DNA of 64,000 nucleotides from Dethiosulfovibrio salsuginis (lineage in GTDB: Bacteria > Synergistota > Synergistia > Synergistales > Dethiosulfovibrionaceae): the NCBI RefSeq assembly GCF_900177735.1, contig NZ_FXBB01000001.1, forward strand, positions 124,001 through 188,000, given 5' to 3'. Made by a program: the position numbers and the translations under genes. Below, piece after piece: positions 1 to 6,989 of the stretch (the stretch's first letter is position 1; the number at the start of each line of letters is the position of its first letter). The notes under the pieces are model-generated. The model did not search any database, was not told the origin of the DNA, and saw nothing but the letters and a program-made list of their open reading frames with translations.

Positions 1-401
1 ATACCGGTCTGTATAAAGGACTGGGGGCTGCTCCTTCTAGCGGGGTTGATAGGTAAACCAGAGACAGGTAGCCTGTCTTCGTAAAACAGGAGCTCCTTGC
101 CGCTCCGATCCTGCCCTCTGCCGTTCAGTACCTTTCCTATCAGCCCACTACCGACAGGTACTTTAAATACGCTACGATCCATCCATACGGTAGTTCCTCC
201 AGTACCTAACCCCATAGATCCATCGAATAGCTGGATAACGCAGAGATCTCCGTCTATCTGTAAAATCTGGCCTTGACGCTTTCGCTTGCTGTCCTCTATC
301 GTTACCAATTCCCCATAACCGGCGTTCTGAACCCCTTCGACAAACAGAAGAGGCCCAGCCATTCCAGATATTTTAGAATAGCCCTCCCTATACAGTTTCA
401 T
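1..401 (-). CDS. atpB: V/A-type ATPase subunit B, N-terminal part (cut by window edge)
   Basis: Non-catalytic nucleotide-binding subunit of the V1/A1 head. The first 133 or so codons are visible. The frame starts at an ATG (399-401) that overlaps the end of subunit A by 14 bases, with a GGTGG sequence just upstream. The translation begins MKLYREGYSKISGMAGPLLF and contains the family's beta-barrel signature (GKVLNGRGQD), then LPVSGLPINPARR shortly before the edge, matching the equivalent part of the complete B subunit at 43461-44879. It is the last visible gene of the first ATPase operon. Subunit D would be expected beyond the edge, as in the second operon. Identification is by family similarity and position. 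Confidence 0.93.
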   Translation of the reverse strand, partial: MKLYREGYSKISGMAGPLLFVEGVQNAGYGELVTIEDSKRKRQGQILQIDGDLCVIQLFDGSMGLGTGGTTVWMDRSVFKVPVGSGLIGKVLNGRGQDRSGKELLFYEDRLPVSGLPINPARRSSPQSFIQTG

Positions 402-2154
402 CGGAAATCACCACCGTAGAGCTCTTTATGTCTTCCTTTAGGCTATCAAGCCATAAAACAAAGCTCTGTCTAAGATCATTTGGAGTTAAACCTCTAAGGG
501 ATAACAGGTCTCTGATAATAGGTCTGTCGTAGACAAAATCACAGCTAAGCCCAGAGGATATCGCATCTAAAACGACCCTATCGAGATCCCTAAGGCAAGA
601 CATAAGAGCCTCTTGATTTTTTATAGAACAAGAGGCATCTGCAGGGTCGAAAGCGTTTTGCTGAAGGTAGACAGCTTTGATTATATCCACAAAAGCGAGA
701 GTCCATTTGTCTCTCTCGGATAGGCCATCTCTGCCTACCAACTGGACCAAACTCTTAAGGGCCTTTTCGGATGAAAGTTTTTCCTTTAGAAAAGATCTGA
801 GGGTGTGCCAATCGGGAGAGACTTCGCAAAAAAACGCCTCAAGCTCTTTATCATAAAGGCTGTAGCTTTGATTCCAGTTGATAGAGGGGAAGTGTCTTTG
901 ATGAGCTAGAGATTTGTCCAAAGCCCAAAAGGTACCGGAAAGCCTCAAGCTAGCTTGAGTAACAGGCTCAGAAAAATCACCTCCCGCCGGAGAAACAGCG
1001 TTTATAACCGTTATAGCCCCCTCTCGGTTAGGTTTTCCCAGAACCGAGGCCCTGCCAGCTCTCTCGTAATATTCAGCGAGCCTAGTGCCAAGATAAGCCG
1101 GATATCCCTCCTCCCCGGGCATCTCCTCCAGCCTTCCTCCTATCTCTCTGAGAGCCTCCGCCCATCTAGAGGTAGAGTCCGCCATTACCGCCACCGATAA
1201 CCCCATATCTCGGTAATATTCAGCCACCGTCATACCAAGATAGACGCTGGCCTCTCGCGCAGCAACAGGCATATTAGAGGTATTTGCGATAAGGACCATT
1301 CTCTCCATAAGAGGAGCGTCTCTGTAAGGATCCTTCAAGGATGGAAACTCCTCCAGGACCTCGGTCATCTCGTTTCCTCTTTCGCCACAACCTATATAGA
1401 CTATAACGTCTGCGTTGCACCACTTAGCTACCGATTGTTGGGTAACGGTCTTACCGGTTCCGAATCCTCCAGGCAAAACCGCCGCCCCTCCTTGAGCGAC
1501 GGGAAAGAGGGTATCCAGAACTCTCTGTCCGGTTATCAAAGGACTGGACAAAGGGAGTCTTTCCAGTATAGGACGAGCCCTTCGGACATCCCATCTTTGA
1601 ACCATAAAAAGGTTTATCTCATCGTATATAGCGACAGGATAATCCAGATCGTAGTCCCCTTCAGGAGCTATATAGGCCAGAATTCCACCGTTTTGGTCAG
1701 GTGGCACAGTTATTAAATTCTCAATCGCCTGACATTCTCTAACCACTCCGATAACATCCCCCGGAGAAACCCTATCGCCGGATGATACCATAGGTATAAA
1801 ATGCCACTTTTTGCTATGATCTATAGAGGGAATTAATTTACCTCTTTCCAAAAAATCTCCATCAGCGCCTAAGGTCCTTAAAGGTCGTCCTATTCCGTCG
1901 AGGACGGAACCAAGGAGTCCAGGACCAAGCTCTACAGACAAGAGCTTTCCCGAAAACAATATAGTGTCCCCGACGGAAAGACCATCAGGGGTCTCGTAAA
2001 TCTGTATGTCCACAAGCTTGCCTTTGACCCTGACTATCTCCCCTAGAAGCATCTGAGGACCTACGTAAACAACTTCATACATCAACACGGAAAAATCTAC
2101 TATAGTCTTTACAACGGGACCGGCTATACCCCATATACTGGACTTATTGTTCAT
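388..2154 (-). CDS. atpA: V/A-type ATPase catalytic subunit A (operon 1)
   Basis: Catalytic subunit of the V1/A1 head, which hydrolyses or makes ATP in the cytoplasm. The 588 residues are normal for the family. Visible are the N-terminal beta-barrel, the non-homologous insert typical of A subunits (about residues 110-200), a P-loop GGFGTGKT at 229-236, and [10 protein letters not shown] just after it. The P-loop differs slightly from the GPFGSGKT of the second copy at 44869-46665, so the two are diverged paralogues rather than a recent duplication. The start ATG has a strong GAGGAGG site and overlaps the 3' end of subunit F by 11 bases, suggesting translational coupling. Confidence 0.97.
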   Translation of the reverse strand: MNNKSSIWGIAGPVVKTIVDFSVLMYEVVYVGPQMLLGEIVRVKGKLVDIQIYETPDGLSVGDTILFSGKLLSVELGPGLLGSVLDGIGRPLRTLGADGDFLERGKLIPSIDHSKKWHFIPMVSSGDRVSPGDVIGVVRECQAIENLITVPPDQNGGILAYIAPEGDYDLDYPVAIYDEINLFMVQRWDVRRARPILERLPLSSPLITGQRVLDTLFPVAQGGAAVLPGGFGTGKTVTQQSVAKWCNADVIVYIGCGERGNEMTEVLEEFPSLKDPYRDAPLMERMVLIANTSNMPVAAREASVYLGMTVAEYYRDMGLSVAVMADSTSRWAEALREIGGRLEEMPGEEGYPAYLGTRLAEYYERAGRASVLGKPNREGAITVINAVSPAGGDFSEPVTQASLRLSGTFWALDKSLAHQRHFPSINWNQSYSLYDKELEAFFCEVSPDWHTLRSFLKEKLSSEKALKSLVQLVGRDGLSERDKWTLAFVDIIKAVYLQQNAFDPADASCSIKNQEALMSCLRDLDRVVLDAISSGLSCDFVYDRPIIRDLLSLRGLTPNDLRQSFVLWLDSLKEDIKSSTVVISDETV

Positions 2155-2431
2155 AGCTTTCCTCCTCGATCGAAAGGGTTGGAAGAGAAACCCATAGGGG
2201 ACTCTCCATCTCCTCCAGCTTCTCCTTTAGCGGTAAAGGCAACTGCCGAAACCACTGATCTTCGACCATAACACAGCCGATATTTTTCCTTGAAAGAATT
2301 TCAGGGAGAATTCGAGGTAGTTCTAGTGGATCCTCACAGGGCATAGGTATTATCCCTAAGATACCCCAAAGGTCTATAAAAAATCGCCTTCCCAGGACAA
2401 TCGCGGTTACTTCCTTATTGATAGCCGACAT
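2144..2431 (-). CDS. atpF: V/A-type ATPase subunit F (operon 1)
   Basis: Small central-stalk subunit, 95 residues, that couples the rotor to the catalytic head. It shows the alternating strand/helix pattern of the family, with the recognisable stretch IGCVMVEDQWFRQLP in the middle. It is shorter than the 111-residue paralogue at 46688-47023. Assignment rests on size, this motif and its place between C and A, the same order as in the second operon. It starts with ATG three bases after the stop of subunit C and overlaps subunit A. Confidence 0.85.
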   Translation of the reverse strand: MSAINKEVTAIVLGRRFFIDLWGILGIIPMPCEDPLELPRILPEILSRKNIGCVMVEDQWFRQLPLPLKEKLEEMESPLWVSLPTLSIEEESYEQ

Positions 2432-2434
2432 ATC

Positions 2435-3481
2435 TTAAAGTCTCCATAGTAAATTCCTAATTCTATCGGGGGCAAGATTAGCTGATAGTCCAACAGCTAA
2501 GATCTCCATGTTACGCCACTCGAGAATTTGACGGGCCATATAGGCTATAGCCACCCCTATTCCTAAAATATCGAGTCGGAAAAGAGCTATCTGCCATTTC
2601 AAAAAGTCGAGTTGTAGCTTTCTACCAAGCTCGGGAAAAGACCGGCTAGATAGCTTTAACGAATCATTCCAGATAGTGTCGGACAAAAGGTCGGCAATAG
2701 AGCTAGATCTTTCAAAGATATCCGGGGTTATGGTTCCCCCATCGAGATAATCCCAGTGTTGACCTATATCTTTATTCCTGCTGAGAGATTTTCTAAACCA
2801 TATTTGAATATTCCACAGATCTACAGATCTGCCGACGAACTCTCTAACCTTATCCTCTCCAGGAGAAAGGCCATTCAGCGGTTTTAAAGACCATGAAATA
2901 ATCTCGGACATATAACATCTCTCTGCGATCATGAAATCAGAGCTTTCGATAAAGGCCTCAAGGGAATGGGCTAAAGGAATCGCCGTAGGCTCGCTGCTCG
3001 TATAGCACCTTTCCACCGCTTCCATCGGCGAAACGCATTCCCTCCATAGGGAATCGAAGAAAAAACTACCTAAAGGGCCATAATCGTGCCATTGAGGCTG
3101 ACCGGAACGATTGTCCCTTTCGGTAAACCTGCGGAGCAATATCCTGGCGTTAAACATATCTCCTCTGACAGACAGAACCGGAATAAGCTCTTTCGCTTCT
3201 CCTGTCGAGAACTCGAAAACCGATCTAAGCCTCTCCGAAGCCCCAGACGTAGTCGCCCTCTCTATTCGTTCCAAAATAGATGATTTAGCGGTGACAAGCT
3301 CTCTCCTGTAATGGGAGGCATAAGGCCCCTTCAACATAACCTGTTCTAAGCCATAAAGATCCTCATCAGACATAGAGTCGAAAAAAGAGGGAGCGTAGAA
3401 CGCTCCCCACCTTCCCCTAAGACGAGCATTAAGATATCCGTAATCTCTCTGAGATGAACTCGTGTTTTTCCAGTACCTCAT
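2435..3481 (-). CDS. atpC: V/A-type ATPase subunit C (operon 1)
   Basis: Subunit C (subunit d of eukaryotic V-ATPase) is the socket joining the central stalk to the membrane rotor. The N-terminus carries DYGYLNARLRGRWG, the typical opening motif, and the rest is helical with paired basic/aromatic residues. I chose the ATG at 3479-3481 (348 residues). The open frame runs upstream to 3574, but that would overlap subunit E by about 145 bases and add residues not typical of the family. Even the chosen start overlaps E by 53 bases and has only a weak ribosome-binding site, so the exact start is uncertain. Confidence 0.85.
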   Translation of the reverse strand: MRYWKNTSSSQRDYGYLNARLRGRWGAFYAPSFFDSMSDEDLYGLEQVMLKGPYASHYRRELVTAKSSILERIERATTSGASERLRSVFEFSTGEAKELIPVLSVRGDMFNARILLRRFTERDNRSGQPQWHDYGPLGSFFFDSLWRECVSPMEAVERCYTSSEPTAIPLAHSLEAFIESSDFMIAERCYMSEIISWSLKPLNGLSPGEDKVREFVGRSVDLWNIQIWFRKSLSRNKDIGQHWDYLDGGTITPDIFERSSSIADLLSDTIWNDSLKLSSRSFPELGRKLQLDFLKWQIALFRLDILGIGVAIAYMARQILEWRNMEILAVGLSANLAPDRIRNLLWRL

Positions 3482-4049
3482 CAAACATGATCGCCAACTC
3501 TCGAACGATTTCGGGGAAAAGCCTCTCGAGCCTTCCTCTATAGGTATTCTCAAAAATAGCTCCCCCTTCCTCATCTATCGCAATACAACCGCCCCATCGA
3601 TCGAGAGTTCCTCCCTGTACCTTATATCCCTTTGAGGACAAGGATTCAACTTGGCTCGGAGGAACTACGACCGTCGAGGAAGCCCCGGCTTTTTGGACGA
3701 CCTCGGAGAGCAACCTTTCTAACGAATCTTTATAGCTATCCGAGGCAAGCAACGAATCCAGCTTAGACTCTATCATTGACCTAACTCGATCGCAAAGCTC
3801 AAGCTGAAGCCCCTCTATTGCCTCAAGGATCTTTCCTCTGTGTTTTGACACCAGAAAAGCCTCTTCCTTTGCCAAAATCCTGGAATGCTGCTCCAAAATA
3901 TTTCCGATCTCCAACTCCACTTCGTTCCTGCGGAGGGCTATCATGTCGGCTATTTGATCCTCAACCTGAACCTTTAGTTTCCTAAGCTCTTCTTCTCCTT
4001 CAGTTCTCAGAGATAGGATAAAAGCCTCCAGATCAGAACTTTTTTCCAT
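3429..4049 (-). CDS. atpE: V/A-type ATPase subunit E (operon 1)
   Basis: Peripheral-stalk subunit, 206 residues. The N-terminal half is a charged coiled coil (ALRRNEVELEIGNILEQH region) and the C-terminal half is a globular alpha/beta domain ending in a helix, as in other E subunits. It pairs with the coiled-coil G/H subunit encoded at 6167-6544. I placed the start at ATG 4049: the GAGG site lies inside the end of the K gene about 6 bases upstream. A TTG at 4064 is also in frame but has no ribosome-binding site. Confidence 0.86.
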   Translation of the reverse strand: MEKSSDLEAFILSLRTEGEEELRKLKVQVEDQIADMIALRRNEVELEIGNILEQHSRILAKEEAFLVSKHRGKILEAIEGLQLELCDRVRSMIESKLDSLLASDSYKDSLERLLSEVVQKAGASSTVVVPPSQVESLSSKGYKVQGGTLDRWGGCIAIDEEGGAIFENTYRGRLERLFPEIVRELAIMFDEVLEKHEFISERLRIS

Positions 4050-4056
4050 TATGCCC

Positions 4057-4275
4057 TCAAGCAAGTTGCAGAATTATCATTATAGCCACAACGAAACCTA
4101 ATATAACCATAGTTTCAGGTATCGCCTCAAGTATTATCATTGTACCCGATGTTTCTGGCTTCTCCGCTATAGTTCCAGCAGCAGCGCTTCCTATCTTAGC
4201 CTGAGCAAGAGCGGTAGCGATAGAAGGGACACCTACCGCTAGAGCTGCGGCAAAGGCTATAAGAGCTTTTTCCAT
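4057..4275 (-). CDS. atpK: V/A-type ATPase c-ring subunit K, single-hairpin form (operon 1)
   Basis: Membrane rotor subunit of only 72 residues: two transmembrane helices joined by a polar loop (AEKPETSG). The ion-binding carboxylate is Glu54 in IILEAIPETMVILG. Each subunit therefore carries one carboxylate, as in F-type and most archaeal c subunits and unlike the duplicated 158-residue K of operon 2. Gln25 in helix 1 lies 15 residues before the loop proline, the same offset as the Na+ ligand Gln32 in Ilyobacter c, and Thr55 follows the Glu as Ser66 does there. Na+ coupling is thus possible, though this is an inference. The start ATG overlaps the stop of subunit I (TGATG) behind a perfect AGGAGG. 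Confidence 0.92.
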   Translation of the reverse strand: MEKALIAFAAALAVGVPSIATALAQAKIGSAAAGTIAEKPETSGTMIILEAIPETMVILGFVVAIMIILQLA

Positions 4276-6170
4276 CAATAATTCCTCCTTTTTTTGGAGA
4301 AAGGTTTATACTGATTGCCTCCTCCGGCGTAAAACTTCCCCATAAACTCAACGTAATGAAGCCTGGCAGAATGGAGCCCCGATTCCGCTGTGGCCAGTAC
4401 GAAATTCAAAAGATGTATAGCTAGAGCTATAAAAATTCCCAGGAACGATACCCCGAGAACGTCCACAAATTTAGAGGCCACCATAGCCAGTATAGCGGAG
4501 GAGAGCCCGATAGCTCCTATCCTGACGTAGCTTAGGATACTCCCGAAGGAACTCATCGCCTCCACCGCTCCTCCAATACCTCCACCGACAACCAGGAGAG
4601 CTAAACCAACGATTAGCACCCCTATAGAAAAAGAAAAAAAAGCTTGGGGAATAACTCCCTTGATGGAGCAGAGCAAAACAACCATGGAAAGGATGATAAT
4701 TCCGTTGCCGGCCTTCTCCATCCAGATATGACGATTATTGTTCTTAATCCCATCGATGACCCCTAGACCTAATCCTATGAGTATATGTCCTAAGCCTAAT
4801 GCTATTGTGAAAGACAGAACAGGAATTACCGCATGAGATCTCTCGACCCACAACGGATGAAGGCCAAACACCCTGTAGGCAAAGTCACCGAAAAACTCGC
4901 CGTAGGCGACTCCCCATAATATGCTCCAGACAGACACAGAAAACAGTACGAAGGATAGGTCAGAAACTACCTTCTTTTTAGCCCTACTCCTTATGAACCA
5001 TGACAATAACGCCAAAATTATACCGTATCCTCCATCTCCAACGATGCAACCGGCGAAAAAAGGGAAAAAAATACCTATCATAACGGTAGGATCGGTGCCT
5101 CTATAGTGAGGAGTCGGAACTAGCTTTAAAAATATCTCAAAGGGCTTAAAAATACTGGAATTATCGAGAGCGGTCGGCACTTTAAACCATTCATCGGAAG
5201 CGGGATATCTCCATCTTATAAGGACCTCATCGCCGAAAGTCCCCTTGATCCTCTTACAGAACTCATCTCTATCGTTCTCAGGAAGCCATCCCTCTAGCAA
5301 AAACGTTGACCCCATATTATAGGAGCCTTGTTCCGCTACTAGCTGCTCAAGCCTTTCGTCTATCAGTATAAAAAGACAACCTAACTTAGCCCCCCACTCG
5401 GATCTAACCCTATTTAGGGTGTCTTCGAATTCCTTTTGCCGAGCAGGGAGTTCTGAAATCGCTTTATCCATATTCTCCATGGACTTAAGGAGGCTATCGT
5501 TCTTACTAGAAACCGGAGGAGTCCACAAAAGCCCCTCCTTTGACATACATTCCGACATGATATCCCCTAGCTCTACAGGAACAGCCAAGGACAATAGCCC
5601 CTCTTTTTCTCCTACAGGAGAAAAGTGATGCCTTATATCGGGAACCCGTCCTATCCCTGTCCACATTCCGTTAAGAGCGACCTGCAATCGACCGATAACC
5701 TCTCCGACGGTATCGGATTTTACCCACCAAAGGGAGACACTACGATTTTCCCTCGAATGTTCCTCGATAAAGGATCTAAATTTAAAGGTTAAATCCTTGC
5801 TTTTCTTTAGTTTGTCCTTTAGCCTATCCAAGTCGTCTCTTTTGCTAAATAAATCTGAGAGTTGCGCCTTGAAGTGATCGAGGCTTCCGTCTATCTCCGA
5901 TATTACCTCAGGGAAGGGCAGTTTTAGCTTGTCGTCGACGACTTTAAGGTCATCATCTTTTATCCGATCCCATCCGTTCCATTCGAGAAGCTCAATCATC
6001 CCCATCAGCTTAGCTCTAAGCAGTCTCAAGCTATCGGCGTCTTTTGCGCTTATCCTCGCAGAGTCGCTGTACTCCAGGTGTATGATACCTTCTTCGTGAA
6101 GAAAGGAGACTATCTCTCTCTGTTTTGACATAAGTCCCCACAGGGCAACTCTGACCATCTTCTTTATCAA
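4275..6170 (-). CDS. atpI: V/A-type ATPase subunit I (operon 1)
   Basis: Stator subunit (subunit a homologue) that forms the ion half-channels. 631 residues. The N-terminal half is soluble with long coiled coils, and the C-terminal half has about seven or eight transmembrane segments, including the conserved FFAGCIVGDGGYG and GSILSYVRIGAIG stretches near the channel. The protein ends with a basic tail. The likely start is TTG at 6170, with GGAGGGG five to eight bases upstream; ATG at 6158 is an alternative. It overlaps the upstream coiled-coil gene by 4 bases. It has the same family and architecture as the 665-residue copy at 49194-51191, but the sequences are diverged. Confidence 0.95.
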   Translation of the reverse strand: MIKKMVRVALWGLMSKQREIVSFLHEEGIIHLEYSDSARISAKDADSLRLLRAKLMGMIELLEWNGWDRIKDDDLKVVDDKLKLPFPEVISEIDGSLDHFKAQLSDLFSKRDDLDRLKDKLKKSKDLTFKFRSFIEEHSRENRSVSLWWVKSDTVGEVIGRLQVALNGMWTGIGRVPDIRHHFSPVGEKEGLLSLAVPVELGDIMSECMSKEGLLWTPPVSSKNDSLLKSMENMDKAISELPARQKEFEDTLNRVRSEWGAKLGCLFILIDERLEQLVAEQGSYNMGSTFLLEGWLPENDRDEFCKRIKGTFGDEVLIRWRYPASDEWFKVPTALDNSSIFKPFEIFLKLVPTPHYRGTDPTVMIGIFFPFFAGCIVGDGGYGIILALLSWFIRSRAKKKVVSDLSFVLFSVSVWSILWGVAYGEFFGDFAYRVFGLHPLWVERSHAVIPVLSFTIALGLGHILIGLGLGVIDGIKNNNRHIWMEKAGNGIIILSMVVLLCSIKGVIPQAFFSFSIGVLIVGLALLVVGGGIGGAVEAMSSFGSILSYVRIGAIGLSSAILAMVASKFVDVLGVSFLGIFIALAIHLLNFVLATAESGLHSARLHYVEFMGKFYAGGGNQYKPFSKKRRNY

Positions 6171-6544
6171 CGTCGCCCCTCCTCATCGACATGAAGCCCC
6201 GACAGGACGAGAAAAAACCTATCCACAACCCCATCTAAGGATAGCTCATCAAGTGAGTTTTTTAGTTTGTCTATCTCCGCTAAAGCCTCGACGTAGAGCT
6301 TTTCCTGGGCTATGGCCACCTGTTCCAGCTTATCGGGCAATTCCGCCTCTATTTTTTTAACGGTATTACAGGCCATTTCATCCAGTTTCTCTCTGGCCAT
6401 ATCTACCTCATTCATAATTTCCGATCTTCTAAGCTCAAACTCCAATGAAAGCTTTTGTTTCTCCTCCTCTAGCCGGATAGACTCCGTCCATTCTCTGTCG
6501 ATATCGTTGGATTTAATACCTGGTTTATGCACCTTTAGAGCCAC
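6167..6544 (-). CDS. Coiled-coil protein, probable ATPase peripheral-stalk subunit G/H (operon 1)
   Basis: 125-residue hydrophilic protein, nearly all heptad-patterned helix rich in Glu, Lys and Leu, with no membrane segment. It sits immediately upstream of subunit I, where the second operon also has a coiled-coil G/H-like gene (51178-51504). I infer that it is the partner of subunit E in the peripheral stalk. Sequence similarity to known G/H subunits cannot be demonstrated by eye. The start is uncertain: GTG at 6544 lies inside the end of the CBS gene, and a second GTG at 6532 is possible. Confidence 0.65.
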   Translation of the reverse strand: MALKVHKPGIKSNDIDREWTESIRLEEEKQKLSLEFELRRSEIMNEVDMAREKLDEMACNTVKKIEAELPDKLEQVAIAQEKLYVEALAEIDKLKNSLDELSLDGVVDRFFLVLSGLHVDEEGRR

Positions 6545-6989
6545 CTTCCATTAAAAACTCACAGAAGGCACCTCTTTCGATTACTCCAACCAGTTTTGAC
6601 GAATCAACGACCGGAAGTCTCTTTATCTGTTTTCTTAACATTAGATCCGCCACGGTCATTATATTAGTTTGAGGAGACACAAATACAGGTTCTTTGTGCA
6701 TAATGTCCCTAACCTGGGAATCCTTCATCGCACCAAATCGCTGAAATAAAATATTTTCCTCATTGCCTAAAAAAGAGCTCTGAGCCAGGATCTCTAGATA
6801 AGTTGGGATAGTAGGCCTCAGGATATCCGATTCGGAGAGATATCCTACCAATCTCCAATCTTCATCTATCACCGGCAACCCTGAAAGACTGTGGCTGTAG
6901 AGGACGTGAATAGCGTCCAAAAGCCTGTCATCCTCCATCATCGCCGTAAGGTCCCTGCTCATAATATCCTCAGCTACGAAGTTTTTCAT
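6525..6989 (-). CDS. Two-CBS-domain protein at the head of ATPase operon 1
   Basis: 154-residue cytoplasmic protein made of two CBS repeats (about 5-60 and 90-150). Both show the usual pattern: AEDIMSRDLTAM, then GLPVIDEDWRLVGYLSESD in the first, and VRDIMHKEPVFV, then RLPVVDSSKLVGVIERG in the second. CBS pairs commonly bind adenine nucleotides (AMP, ATP) or related ligands and act as sensors. No effector domain is attached. The gene overlaps both its upstream and downstream neighbours, so it is clearly co-translated with the ATPase genes. Regulation of the ATPase by nucleotide level is an attractive inference but unproven. The start chosen is ATG 6989; GTG 7001 is in frame. Confidence 0.9.
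   Translation of the reverse strand: MKNFVAEDIMSRDLTAMMEDDRLLDAIHVLYSHSLSGLPVIDEDWRLVGYLSESDILRPTIPTYLEILAQSSFLGNEENILFQRFGAMKDSQVRDIMHKEPVFVSPQTNIMTVADLMLRKQIKRLPVVDSSKLVGVIERGAFCEFLMEGGSKGA

Noticed and set aside
3482-3574. Upstream extension of subunit C (operon 1) into subunit E
   Set aside because: Would overlap the E coding region by about 145 bases and adds residues that precede the normal subunit C N-terminus.
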